A stretch of DNA of 64,000 nucleotides from Pardosa pseudoannulata (Eukaryota > Arthropoda > Arachnida > Araneae > Lycosidae), in contig CM063504.1 in the NCBI GenBank assembly GCA_032207245.1, forward strand, positions 83,306,344 to 83,370,343. Direction: 5' to 3'. The number at the start of each line of letters is the position of its first letter. The stretch's first letter is position 1. Under the pieces are notes generated by a model that did no database searches, had not been told where the DNA came from, and was given only the letters and a program-made list of their open reading frames with translations. The position numbers and the translations under genes are program-made. Shown piece after piece: positions 1-11,389 of this stretch.

Positions 1-605
1 GTAAAATAATTAATAGTAATTAATTTGAAATTTGCAATTAGTGAAACAATGTGCATATGTTACTTTTAAAGCAAATTTCAAGCAGGGAAATATATCGTTA
101 GTTAATTTTATCCTATAAATACCATCTTGGAATATAAAATTGTAATGTCATTTCTTCACATCTATAATTAGTGTCCAATGTGTCACTGCCTTGGGGCTTT
201 TTCGATCCTATTAAAAATTACTGGTGAATCACTTAACCGCAAGAGATGTGTCATAATTAACGGACCAAGACGCGGATGGTTGAAATGACTCTGTTTCAAT
301 ATGAATTATGATTCATCGTCTTCAATATCGTGGTCGTTTGTACAATGGTGGTTATTTTTAAGCAAAGCAGAGATTTCTCAGCGCTGAGTCTTTAAATTTG
401 TCTCTAAATAAAACAAGTTTATATACGCACTGATATACTGAAATCTGTTATACTGTGAATTTATATGTAACTCCGTCCTACAATGTTTTCAAAGCTATCA
501 GTTAGTTTTCCTTTGAGAATTAGCTTTTATTTCTACATTTTCTTGTAAAATGTGTGGGTACATAACAAATAAGGAAGATTTCTATATCAGTACGGTTGAT
601 ACTCC
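1..605. other. AT-rich stretch, no gene seen
   Basis: No coding frame, RNA gene or recognisable repeat terminus is visible. The stretch ends at the target duplication of the hAT remnant that follows. Confidence 0.5.
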
Positions 606-613
606 ATCTAAAG

Positions 614-1168
614 CAGGGCTTCTTAACCTGTGGTTCATGGACCCCTTGGGGGTTCATGTATCATATTTTGGGGGTCCACTGACTGCTCCTAATTTTTAAA
701 ATGTTTGTATCAATATTAAAAAAAACTTTTTTTGTGACTGGCAACCTCTGTAAGCCGCCTGTCTGCCATTTCCCAATGTAATCCTCTACAATACGACGAA
801 AAGAACATTCGCAAATTATATAAAATTTGAAAATTTTAGAAACACAAAGTAGCCTTTGAATTTTACTTCACTTGAAAACGTCGAAATCGACTGAATATCG
901 AACATGATATGCGCGTTGCTTTGTCGAAAACCATCCCTCAATTCAATCTCTTAATCCTGGAAAAGCTGGAACAGCATTCAAATTAAAAAATTTTAATTTC
1001 TTCAAATTTTTTATACTATTGAAATACAAGTATTAAAATAATTAAATAATAAAACATAACTTTTTTTGTAATAAATGATGTTTAAGCAATTTTTTTTCGC
1101 AGAGGGGTTCGTGACATATTTAAAAATTTTAAAGTGGTCCATTGTGCCAAAAAGTTTAAGAAACACTG
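614..1168 (+). mobile_element. hAT DNA transposon remnant (non-autonomous, 555 bp)
   Basis: The element begins CAGGGCTTCTTAACC and ends AAGAAACACTG, giving degenerate terminal inverted repeats of the CAGNG-TTCTTAA type common in hAT elements. It is flanked by a perfect 8-bp direct repeat, ATCTAAAG, at 606-613 and 1169-1176. Eight base pairs is the diagnostic hAT target duplication, and the sequence fits the nTnnnnAn preference of the Ac-like group. A decayed transposase C-terminal fragment lies inside at 876-986. The element is far shorter than an autonomous hAT (usually over 2.5 kb), so it is an internal-deletion derivative. The preserved duplication argues for a single clean insertion with no later rearrangement of the ends. 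Confidence 0.85.
876..986 (+). pseudogene. hAT transposase C-terminal fragment
   Basis: A 36-residue open stretch, before a stop at 984-986, contains RNRLNIEHDMRVALSKTIP. This resembles the [K/R]NRL-x-[V/I]E-x-D-[L/M]RVALS segment near the C terminus of ZBED/Charlie-type hAT transposases. In the family this part follows the RNase H-like catalytic core. The DDE catalytic residues and the BED zinc finger are absent, so the fragment cannot catalyse transposition. It lies inside an element with hAT termini and an 8-bp target duplication, which supports the assignment independently. Family assignment is from motif memory, without alignment. Confidence 0.6.
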
Positions 1169-1176
1169 ATCTAAAG

Positions 1177-2095
1177 AAACTACGTCTCAAAAAAGACTTC
1201 TATTTTCTATTTTTATTTTCTCAGTTTAACTCAATCATTTTTAACGTCCAATGAGTTTTATCAGCAAATGATACTATTTTTAAATAAATTAGTTTTACAT
1301 CAGTGAAATTAACCTCACCTTCAAACGAGTGTAAATAGTAAATGTTTGGACAGTACATGTTATCCTGTGTTTCCCTGAAAATAAGTTTTTGGTTATTATT
1401 AATATTTACTTAGGACTGATTTTCAGAAGAGGTTTCATTTTTTATGCCCAATAATTAATTTGTGTTCATAATCAATGAAACACGTTTATTCACATTCAAA
1501 CATGAAGTGCTAAGTGCCTGATGCTAACTCGACATATTGATTACTGAAGATTCTAAATTGTTGCAACATCATATGTTTCAAATGTGTATGTGTTGCGTCT
1601 AATTTAGATCTATCGACAATAAGGCGTCCACCAGCAGGATAATCTAAATTAGAGTTTATTTTAAAGGTAGGGTTTGTATTAGGAAGTACCTTGAAAAATC
1701 ATGTTAGGGCTTATTTTTTGATTAGGTCTTATATCCTGGGTTATATAGAACCTCTGACCGGTTTTATAGTTTTATCTTGGTCGTAGGAGGAAGGTACAAA
1801 AGGTTGAGTCCGAGATACAACAGCTTCTCTTAAAATATTTTTTTTATATTTTTAAAGATAAATCAATTATTCGTGCAAGCAATTTAATGTTTATAACCAA
1901 TATTGATTTCTTATTGTTTCCATTTGATAAACTTTCTTTAAATCACATCAGGAATAAAATGATTTTAGTGCAATAAAATTTACATCTTGCAATTAAATCC
2001 CATTTTAAAGTATCCTAACTCACTGTTAGATTACAGAGAAATACTTTTTAAACGCATTTAAAAGTTAAAAAAGAAAATAAATCAATAGATCTAAG
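1177..2095. other. AT-rich stretch, no gene seen
   Basis: Unique-looking AT-rich sequence. No frame, tRNA-like motif or transposon end was recognised. Confidence 0.4.
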
Positions 2096-2590
2096 CAGGG
2101 GCGTAGCGAGAAATTTTTTTAAAAGGGGTTACCCCCTTTAACTTATATTTCAAAATTCATACAGAATTCCTTAAATATATAATATATATGTATACTCACC
2201 CCCATATCCCCATTTCTCTCCCCCTGCACTACTCACTGGGTCTTAGGTACATTGTGGTGATGTACCTAAGTTTTTTTTTATTTTAAAAAGGGGTTACCCC
2301 CTTCAACTGATATTTCAAAATTCATACAGAATTCCTTACATATATAATATGTGTATACTCACCCCCATATCCCCATTTCTCTCCCCCTGCACTACTCACT
2401 GGGTCTTAGGTACATTGTGGTGATGTACCTAAGTACTTTTTTGAAAAGGGGTTACCCCCTTCAACTTATATTTCAAAATTCATACAGAATTCCTTACATA
2501 TATAATATGTGTATACTCACCCCCATATCCCCATTTCTCTCCCCCTGCACTACTCACTGTCTCTTAGGTACATTGTGGAGATGTACGTAA
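2096..2590. repeat. Tandem array, ~160-bp unit, 3 copies, behind a GGGGCGTAGC motif
   Basis: Three near-identical units start at AAAAGGGGTTACCCC (2121, 2285, 2444). Each contains the same pyrimidine-rich block and a short hairpin AGGTACAT-7 nt-ATGTACCT. The array follows GCAGGGGCGTAGCGAG. This GGG(G/C)CGTAGC-type motif also introduces the array near 47.9 kb, so both arrays may sit inside the same class of dispersed element. A 79-residue open frame across copies 2-3 is a by-product of the repetition. Confidence 0.85.
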
Positions 2591-2604
2591 AGTACACGTA
2601 CCAT

Positions 2605-3635
2605 CTCATATTTAAAATAAAGATAAACTTTAGAAATATATAGTAGAACAGCTTTACTCTATTTTAATAATATTTTTCAGTTGAATTTTGGAAAAGGTAT
2701 GAGTTGATTGCATAAAAACGTCTTTTCTAATTCAAGAAAAAAATATAAAAATTTACAGAAGTCGCTTTTGAAATAAAATAAAATTCTGTATTTTTAATAA
2801 AGTGTACAAAAAGTAATATTTATTTACTGACGAATAAAGTTTTGATTTGGATTATTAATAATATTATTTAATATTTACATGCACCTAAGTAAAGTACACT
2901 TAGATTCTCCAAAGTACCATTCAAAGCAAAAGAGTGTATTAGAAATCACCATCAAATATTTAAAATAAAGATAAACTTTAGAAATATATAGTAGAACAGC
3001 TTTACTTTATTTTAATAATATTTTTCAGTTGAATTTTGGAAAAGGTATGAGTTGATTTCATAAAAACGTCTTTTCTAATTCAAGAATAAAAAACATATAA
3101 AAAATTACAGAAGTCGCTTTTGAAATAAAATAAAATTCTGTATTTTTAATAAAGGAGTACAAAAAGTAATATTTATTTACAGATGAGTTTTCATTTGTAT
3201 TATTAAGTAATATTATTTAATATCTATATACACCTAACTAAAGTACACTTGGATTCTCCAAAGCACCATTCAAAGCAAAACAAACAAACAAATCCCCATC
3301 TAATATTTAAAATAAAGATAAACTTTAGAAATATATAGCAGAACAGCTTTACTCTATTTTATTAATTTGTCAATTGATTTTTAGAAAAGGTATGAATTAA
3401 TTTCAGAAAAATGTCTTTCCTAATCCAAGAGAAAAAAAAAACATATAAAAAATTACAGAAGTCGTTTTTGAAATAAAATAAAATAAACTTTAGAAATACA
3501 TATAGCAGAACAGCTTTACTCTATTTTAATAACATTTGACAGTTGATTTTTGCAAAAGGTATGAGTTAATTTCAGAAAAATGTTTTTCCTAATTCAAGAG
3601 AAAAAAAAGTATGTAAAAAATTACAGAAGTCGTCG
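2605..3635. repeat. Tandem array, ~346-bp unit, about 3 copies
   Basis: The block beginning ATATTTAAAATAAAGATAAAC recurs near 2608, 2956 and 3303, with a shortened copy from about 3481. The spacings are about 346, 349 and 180 bp, so the last copy has lost roughly half a unit. Copies share AGAACAGCTTTACT and AAATTACAGAAGTCG landmarks. No protein-coding constraint is visible. Confidence 0.8.
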
Positions 3636-3874
3636 TTTGGACATGCGCGAAAGTGTTTTGATTTTTTTTTTCTCCATTTCGTTGACCGTATCAGAAAAAA
3701 TAGTGCAGTGAAGCTGAAATATTTTCTGCATTTCTTCAAACGTGTTAAGCCAAAACTGCACAAAGTAATGTATATATGAGAGGTTAGTTTTATTAAGAGA
3801 ATAGATGTAGTAAACGTCATTTATATTTTATCCAATCTTTTCAATACAGCTCAATGCAACAATGTCGTAATTAA

Positions 3875-4202
3875 CCCCTTAATGCATAGTTTTTTTTAAA
3901 AGGCCTGCTAAAAATAATGAATTTTTTAATGTAAAAAACACAATTTAGAACGTTGAATTTAGAAAAATATATATATTTTATACTTCAATAAGTAAGTGTT
4001 ATAGCTTGCAATCCCATGTAAATGATAAATATCAATAAAACGATTGGTTTTTTTTTCTTTCACATTATTTTCAATACTCGATTGCATTCTAGTGTGAAAA
4101 ATTATAGCAACATAAATTACAAAGCCGCTCGAATTATCTCGGGCGTACACAACTTGGCCAGTTTAGAGCGCTCGAGTTAACTCGAGCGTGCAAGTTAAGG
4201 GG
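3875..4202. mobile_element. piggyBac-type MITE (328 bp, TTAA-flanked)
   Basis: TTAA lies at both edges (3871-3874, 4203-4206). The ends are inverted: CCCCTTAA on the left and TTAAGGGG on the right. A TTAA target plus C-rich termini is the hallmark of piggyBac-family elements. Near the right end are two palindrome-like blocks, including CGCTCGAGTTAACTCGAGCG. No transposase frame is present, so any movement would depend on a transposase supplied in trans. Confidence 0.75.
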
Positions 4203-4324
4203 TTAAAACATAGTTTCTAAAATATCTTTCAGTGCATGATTTTTAACAAAAATAAAGAAAGAAAAAATGAAACTACGTATTACGCAAATGTAAATTAGGT
4301 TCCATAAATGTAGATAAAGTGCCT

Positions 4325-4415
4325 AATATATATAGTATATATAGTAACGCTTATATATAGTAACGCTTTAACATTCTGATAATAACATTCTAATATATAT
4401 AGTAACGCTTTTTAA
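4325..4415. repeat. Short minisatellite
   Basis: The motif ATATATAGTAACGCTT occurs three times within 90 bp, separated by AT-rich and CATTCTGATAA-like spacers. Confidence 0.6.
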
Positions 4416-5940
4416 AAAACACATAGTTGTTATTCATCTGTTTGAATTGAAATCATTTTGCCTATAAATAAGATTCAATAAGATGCATTCATGGAATGGT
4501 TCATCATATGATTATGATGTTGAATATATGTAAAACAGTATTTATTAGGTAGTCGAGTTTAACTTGAACTTAGCAACAATAAATGAAATTTTTTATACCC
4601 AAATAAATTAAGTTTCTCGGTCTTTTAAACATAAAACAAGATTTTACGTGCTATATTTATTTTTTATTTTACCAAGTCAGGAAAAAAATGTAGAATTAAC
4701 TGTAACTAACATGGATGTTTTCGTTAAAAATAAAACTCACTAAAGTTTAAACAGTCGGAAAGAATTGAAATAAAATGTACATAAGAAAATTAAATATATG
4801 ACTAACAGCAGACGAATTGTTTTTAAATATATTTATCTCCTATGTTCGTAAAATGTTTACAGTCTGATAAACAGAAATAAAAACTCTGAACAGCACTAAA
4901 ATCGGATCTGATATAGTTTGCATTCCTACCACAAAAAAGAGGTTAATAAAGGAAATCACGGCAAGATATTCCCAGCCGATGACACAGAAAACACTGAGAA
5001 AAGACACATTTCCCACAAGTCGTTTGTATCGCGTTTTTTACTTTCCTCTTATTCAAAGAGTTTTCGCTTTCATTATATGAAAACATTAAGGTTTCGTTTG
5101 CTTTGTTTTGTTTTAATTGTAATCGACTTCGTTTATGACTTGAAATACTCAGTTCATCACAATTTCCTTTCAGAATATAAGCTAGTAATGGATACGAGAT
5201 AAAATCCCACATTGTTTTACTAGCTGGATAGAGGGTAAATTTATCCAAGATTTCAATTTTTTTCGTTCGTGTGATAGCATCCTTTTACGGTGCTAATGGG
5301 ACCAGCGTGTGTTCTGTCCACCTACTTAACTGGGACAAGTATGCTTTATGTTCGTAGGTTGTCGCTGGGATGCATAAAATTACTTCAGAAACTTAATGAA
5401 CAACACAAAAAAATGTATTTACAATGTTATAAAATTAAAGATGGGACAAAATCATATTTCGTGTCCCGGAGCCTGATTTAACTGTAAACCTGATCAGGTG
5501 GACGGGTGGACTTCAGACATAAATGACAGACGTTGCGTCCTCTTGCTCCGTAAGCGAGAAAGCCTCCCTTCAACGAGACATTTGTAACCCAGTTTTTACT
5601 GCACCCTTCAAATTGACGGTTTTCTTTTGTCATTGCTTTCATTGTAACTTTTGACTTCGTTAATGTAAATAAAATAATATAATTTAATAAAAACAACATT
5701 TAATTTAATAATTCATTAATTATTAATATAAGAACAAACGAAAACAGTTCCTATTGCCTAGAATTTATAAAAAATTATGTTCATACTATATTCCGAGATT
5801 TGACTTTTCATAGATTGTTCTTTTCACCAAGAACTTTATCACGTTAGAGGTACAACTGATAAGGATTGCCTGATTACATTTACTAGTTAGATCCTTTAGT
5901 TATAAACTGAATAGTAATCGGAGCAAAATAGAATTGTCAA
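4416..5940. other. Unassigned stretch with weak open frames
   Basis: Overlapping frames of 63-101 residues occur on both strands between 4918 and 5699. None carries a recognised domain. The minus-strand frame at 5478-5699 has a Cys/Trp-containing tail (GRNVCHLC). It could be decayed transposase or host sequence, but I cannot place it. The next block at 5.95 kb is piggyBac-derived, so part of this region may be its eroded interior. Confidence 0.3.
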
Positions 5941-5952
5941 GCTCAACAATCA

Positions 5953-6057
5953 TGCAAAAGAAACACACGTAGAAACCATCGTGCTAAATGTAATAGAAAT
6001 GTTTGCGGAAAATGTGTTTCAAAAACAGATTTTATATGTAAGAAATGTTTTCCATGA
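5953..6057 (+). pseudogene. piggyBac-like transposase C-terminal Cys-rich tail
   Basis: The last 34 codons before a stop at 6055-6057 read as a cysteine-rich tail with CGKC, a spaced ICKKC, and an upstream RAKCNRN. Paired Cys motifs at the extreme C terminus are typical of piggyBac transposases, where this domain binds the element's own terminal repeats. The frame is closed by a stop at 5929-5931, so only the tail survives. About 320 bp downstream, repeated sequence ends in GCAAAGGGTTAA, a plausible piggyBac 3' terminus with its TTAA. Catalytic aspartates are not present. A similar tail occurs at 42190-42327. Confidence 0.6.
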
Positions 6058-6094
6058 ATTTTTTTATAATAAACATTTTATTTAAATTTGGAAC

Positions 6095-6378
6095 TATTTT
6101 CTTTGCAAAAAACTTCAAATTTCTTGTATGAGTCAAATTGGCTCACTTCAATAAAAATAGGTATATGATCAACATCCGTAAATCTAGTGATAAATCATGT
6201 GGTGAGCGAGACTCACCTCTCGAGTGCAAAGGGTTATTTTCTTTGCAAAAAAACTTCAATTTTCTTGTATGAGTCAAATTGGCTCACTTCAGTAAAAATA
6301 GGTATATGATCAACATCCGTAAATCTAGTGATAAATCCTGTGGTGAGCGAGACTCACCTCTCGAGTGCAAAGGGTTAA
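6095..6378. repeat. 141-bp tandem duplication ending in a piggyBac-like terminus
   Basis: Two copies start at ATTTTCTTTGCAAAA (6095 and 6236) and differ at only a few positions. Each contains the inverted motif GGTGAGCGAGACTCACC and ends TGCAAAGGGTTA. The second ends in GGGTTAA, with TTAA at 6375-6378. The duplication may give the 3' end two copies of its terminal and subterminal sequence. Confidence 0.7.
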
Positions 6379-7769
6379 TATACACACTAAAACACATACA
6401 TCACATTGTACGTTACAACACGATCTCTCTCACACACACATTAAAACAAATAAATAAATAAATAAAAAATCACATCAAACATATTTTTTCAATACAGATT
6501 GCAACGCCACTCAGTGGCTGTTCGCGACAATATTATTTCTAGAATAAACTATAATATTTTTTTAAATATGAGCACTGCGATTAATTGCATACTACTGTTA
6601 CAAAAATATGCCGTTCTCGAAAATTATTCACGAAAATGTAAATTTATTAAAAACACAGTTTAAAATTTTTCATCGCAATTAATCCTATTCAATAACTAAT
6701 TCGTTTAGATTCTGATACAATGCAAAATATAACAGCTAATTATATAGTGTCCCTTTTAATAATAAAATATGAGAGAGTTCCGGCTTTCTGTGAGAATAAA
6801 TTCATTATTTCCTCATCGCGTGTTTACATGAAACTGGGAGAAGTTTTTAAAAACTGCGTCTGAAAATTTATTAAATGATTATAATGATAATAATACTAGC
6901 GATGTCTCTTCAACACGCTTTAAAAAGTTCCGTATAGAATAAACACGATGAAAAAAATTGGCTTCATTCTTTATTAAATTTAATATCAGCATGAGCGTAT
7001 CATTTTTCTTTCGTGCAGAGAAACAAAAAAAAAGTAGTATACATTGCTTTATAAAGTACAAATAATGCTAATAATTACTAACAGAAGTTATAGAAGGGGG
7101 CAGTGTTTGGCAGCCTGGAAGAGATAAAATTAAATAGCAGTGTAGAATTTAATATTGACATTAATAAATGCGAAAACGATAATAAATAAAAGAGAGATTA
7201 TTATCTTTATTCAGCCAGCTGTGAATCGATTGCTTCTCAACTTGTACAAACTTTAAAGGAGAAATATGTTAAAAGTCTGTTAAAGTTGCTACTGTTTTGA
7301 TTTATTGTAGTATGAGAATTAATTCATTTAACATCGTCAGCAGATAATTTTGATCTTGTTGAAAAGAAAAAAAAATATACAATTAAATGTTAAGTACTTT
7401 TTTTAATAGATTGTGATTTTTTATAAAAGAAAGTCTTGATTATAAATTAACAAAGTAAATATTTAAGAGTGCTTAAAAAACTATAATGAGAAAAATGTAT
7501 TACTATCCTGGAAGAATGGGTTACACTGCCTTTCAGTAAAAGAATTAAAACTTGCTGTTGGACTGGTGTTGGTAGCTGTTGGCAGTCAGTTTAAAGCGAT
7601 AGTTCCCAATCAAAGTAGCTATCGTGTTGTAAAAAATTATGGCTATATAAATTTTGCATAAGCATTTGTAATGCCATCGCTTCGTAACTGGATATGCCTG
7701 TTGTAGTATAAGCCAATCATTCTCCATTCACTTTAAGGATAGTAGTTTATATCATCTGCAACACATGGT
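6379..7769. other. AT-rich stretch, no gene seen
   Basis: Low-complexity tracts (CA-rich near 6390-6450, AAAT near 6460) and several 60-residue frames of low complexity. No recognised motif. Confidence 0.4.
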
Positions 7770-7961
7770 AATCTTATAGCTCTGTTTAGAACGCTGATCT
7801 TCGATACCTGTGTACTTGGCTTCGAATCCCACTGTGGCATGGATATTCACTGTGGCATGGATAACTTAACCGTTTGAAATCTGCTTTAAGCAGTAGGTCC
7901 CGGTCTCATTAGCCCTCGTGTTGTAAAAAGTAGACCGTAGCGCTTTAAACCAGACCAATCA
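7770..7961 (+). mobile_element. tRNA-derived SINE, family 1 (diverged copy)
   Basis: The copy retains the pol III B-box-like GGCTTCGAATCCCAC, then GCTTTAAGCAGTAGGTCCCG, GTCTCATTAGCCCTCGTG and GTAGACCGTAGCGCT. These mark the conserved body shared by all family-1 copies in this window. The A-box region is eroded and a short CACTGTGGCATGGAT segment is duplicated. Confidence 0.8.
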
Positions 7962-7983
7962 ATAAATCTACCTGACGTCACAC

Positions 7984-8495
7984 GACCTCGATGTCTAAAT
8001 ATCTAAGTATAGTACTTACAGGAGCTAAATCATTTCTTAGTCGCTATTCTAAATTATACTATTGTGACAAATCTATTGATTACGAATTTAGAATAAGGGG
8101 TTTAGCATTATATTTACCAATTACTCTTCACGTTTTGGCAAGTTCTCAATACAAACACCAGAAAGCGCTGTTATTTTTTCATTTTATTATTGGGTGATTT
8201 GTTACCTGTTTTGCATTTATCAGTCATGAAGGATTCCTTATGGCCATCATACATTGGAACATCAATCCTAGAGCTTAGTTTGTCCCAGAAAACCCGGTTT
8301 ACAAAAATTTTAACGTCAACCTCATCCTGCCTGAGGACTTTTACGACCTCGGTGTCTAAAAATCTAAGCTATGCTACTGGCAGGTTCTAGTCCATTTCTT
8401 AGTCGTTATTCTAAATTATAGAACTATTGGGGAAAGTCTACTGACTACGAATTTAGAATAAGAGGTTTAGCATTATATTTACTAATCATTTTTAG
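7984..8495. repeat. Direct repeat, ~150-bp unit 359 bp apart
   Basis: ACGACCTCGATGTCTAAATA at 7984 recurs diverged near 8342. Both copies continue through TTTCTTAGTCG and GAATTTAGAATAAG to TTTAGCATTATATTTAC. Each contains an internal inverted pair (ATTCTAAATT / GAATTTAGAAT), so each can fold as a hairpin. The intervening ~200 bp is single copy. Confidence 0.7.
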
Positions 8496-10010
8496 GTGTA
8501 GGTGTATTAGTTTAATTTAGAGTTTATTAGTATAATATATTATGCAGGAGGGGCAGAAACCCCGAGTATCTGTACTTTTTCCTTTTTTGGGGCCTTATTG
8601 TAAACTGACCACTGGAGATGCAGTTTCCTCCTTCAGGCACGGGGGTTTAACTGTTTTAAAATTTATATAACCCTAGCGGACAGTTAAGGAAATTCCGAAC
8701 AAAAAAGGATGCACGCTGTCAGAGACAGATTTTCAGTAATTTATCTTAGAGATAGTCCTAGATTTTCTTGCAGTTTAGCTTGCCCATGTTATTCTATCTC
8801 GCAATTAATCCCGACCTTAAAATGAAGTGAGAACATACCCCATTGACTACGAAAAAAATATCTCTTGTTGATTTGTCACACCATCTAGCCATGATTGCAA
8901 TCCTCCAAGTCGTACACTTTGTTATACGATATGTATATGCATAAATATGCAATGAGCAATAATTCTGGTTAGAATTTAGCTGAGAGATCAGCAATTACAT
9001 ATTCTCTAAATGCCACGAGCTCAACAATTACCATGCGGGTGACATTGCCAGTATTGAATAAACCGCCTCGGTTCTATTTACCAGATCGCCAAAAAATATT
9101 ACACCGGAGTTTCAATTATTTTCACAAAATGCGCGTTTCGCGTGTTGCGGTCTGCCTAAACTTAACTTTTAAAACTAATTTTTTCTCTCTCTCTTTCCTT
9201 GTTAAACTTTCGGAGTGGTGAGGAACAGATGGTCTCCGGAGGGGGAGAAAGTCATTTTGCGCTAACTCGCTTCTGCCTTGTTAGGAGTTCATAAAACAAG
9301 CCTCGTTCCCTGTATAATAAAACATATATTTGGAACACCGGGTCACGCCAACATAAACATGGGATTTCCGTTCCGATACGGCAATATATATCGAAAAGTG
9401 CGCTCAGACCTGTGGACATGCAGCGCATCACGCGAAGTTCTCAATTTTGGGGGCAAAACATTAATATTATTACAGGCGAATAAAAATTATGGCAACGGTT
9501 TCGTGGATATCGATCTTCTTTTCTTTTTGGTTCAGTGAAACGGTGGTAGTCATATTTTTACCTCAAATTACATTACAAATTCATTCATTTATGCCTAAAA
9601 AAGCCATTCGCTCGGCACCGCGAATCAATCTGCGCATGTCAGACGGTCAGTGCACGCAAGTTGTTTGTAAACGATAATTATCGATAGCTGTGTTGTGAGA
9701 AAGTAAGATCGATGCAATTATTTGTTAATAAATCTGACAACTGACAGGAAAGTTGGTCTAACACAGGTCACGCGATCGGGGATAGAAACAACTACACTCA
9801 AGATGGTAAGCAAAAGATTTTCTGAAAATATCCGAACAGAAAATGCAAAAGCAGAGTAATTATGACAAACAAATACAGTCTTTCTATGAAACATGCTTAC
9901 GAATGCAAAGACCATTAATCTCCTTCATATCGGCAAAAAAGTTCAAGATCTTTCTAAATAAATACCATACATGCAAGCGAATAGAGGAGTTGATTCTTCT
10001 ATATTCATCA
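8496..10010. other. Unassigned, partly GC-richer stretch
   Basis: 8.5-9.0 kb is AT-rich. From 9.0 to 9.7 kb the sequence has more CpG and several short frames in different phases. None shows a recognised domain. It could be a host exon or promoter region. Confidence 0.3.
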
Positions 10011-10014
10011 GTGG

Positions 10015-10728
10015 TGTGAAGACTTCAATATTCTCGAGTGAGAGGTAATGTGAAGAATGGATCATAGTCAAGATAAAATTGGAAATTACTTTTATTTTTG
10101 ATTAACTACGGCTATTAAGAAGGGGATTCTAATTCCCAAATTATGTAGAACTGCAAAGGGTGGCTGCCTGTATAACTTCTTCATGACGATCACAGTCGAA
10201 AGAGAAAGATATTTAATAATCTCATACAAGTGGTGAGGCTTTTCAGCGCGCAATGAAAATCCAATTTATCCCCCTTCGGTATCCGAGACTCTGCCGCTTC
10301 CTATATGAGAGGACTTTACTAATCTCTCGAACTAAAAAGCTGGCTCCAGTAAAAAAAAACGCGAAAGCCTTCACGAGGTCAAAGCACCTCCGTAAAAAGT
10401 TTCGAAAAGCACTGATTTGCAAAATTGTAGGCTTTTTATACCTGGGGGGTTCAGTTACGGTTCCGCCAACTGTTTTTTGAGTCAGTTAAGATCCCAGTTA
10501 CTTCAGAGAACTCCAGCTAAAGTTACAGTTAGATTTTTTAGCTGAATTCTCATTCGCTGGCTGTCCCGATTCCGGAATTCCTGAGGATTCATTAATGTGA
10601 TCCACCAGGGGGCGTAACGTCTATTTAAACCGATTGTCAAGATCCCAGACTCTGCGACGCCACACTATTGTCCTGGTAAAGAGGTGGGATCCGATCAGCC
10701 ATTGGTGGAACAAAGGGAAGGCTTCACA
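10015..10728. mobile_element. Solo LTR, copy 1 (714 bp)
   Basis: The segment begins TGTGAAGACTTC and ends GAAGGCTTCACA, so it has the TG...CA termini of an LTR within a 12-bp imperfect inverted repeat. It is flanked by the 4-bp direct repeat GTGG (10011-10014, 10729-10732). A second copy, mostly alignable by eye, lies at 38756-39482 with a different 4-bp duplication, ACAC. There is no gag-pol sequence on either side, so it is best read as a solo LTR left by recombination between two LTRs. A 4-bp target duplication is usual for Gypsy-type elements. A TIR-bearing DNA element with a 4-bp duplication is the alternative. Confidence 0.7.
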
Positions 10729-10732
10729 GTGG

Positions 10733-11385
10733 CTACGATCAGGGCCGTAACTGAGTTCTTTAGCACCCGTGGCAAAAAAAACTGGTCTGCCAACAAATAT
10801 AGTGTGAATATATAAAACATGTTTTATTCTTCTATATCATATATTCAGAACGAACTCACAAAATATTTTGTTAATTCTTAAAATGTTCCTAGTATATTAA
10901 TTTTTAATTTTTTCTTCTATTTTTATCTTATTAATACTTAAAAATAATTTTAAACATTCTGAGGGTATTATTTTGCTGATAAACTGAATATTTTATTTGA
11001 AGGGACTATTTTTATTTGTACGTTAAATTTTCATAAAAAAATTTTAAATTTTTAAATTTCTAAATTTAAAGTTAGTTTTAATAAATTTATAATAAATTCA
11101 AAGTTTAAAATGAATATCTGGATTTATATTAAGTCTTATTAGGAGTGTTTGGTAAACATTTTGTAAGAATCTATAGCAAGTTTATTCGCTAAGAGCATTT
11201 TTTAAAAAAGAAAATTCCTAAAAAAATAATTTTTAAGCACATTGGATTTTTTTTTTATTTCTACTCGGGGCGAATCGTCCTCTTTTGGACCGCATTTTCC
11301 TCATGACGTCCCTATGACTGATGCGCCCGTGGCAAATTCCACCTTTGCTATTATCATTATCATTACCACCTATTATCATTATTTA
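10733..11385. other. AT-rich stretch with CCCGTGGCAAA motifs near both edges
   Basis: Begins CAGGGCCGTAACTG, similar to the GGGCCGTAGCC motif elsewhere in the window. CACCCGTGGCAAA near 10766 and GCCCGTGGCAAA near 11324 bracket an AT-rich interior. It may be a decayed dispersed element. No coding frame was seen. Confidence 0.3.
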
Positions 11386-11389
11386 TGTT

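Noticed and set aside
2351..2590. 79-residue plus frame containing a repeated segment
   Set aside because: It spans two copies of the ~160-bp tandem unit and only reflects the repetition.
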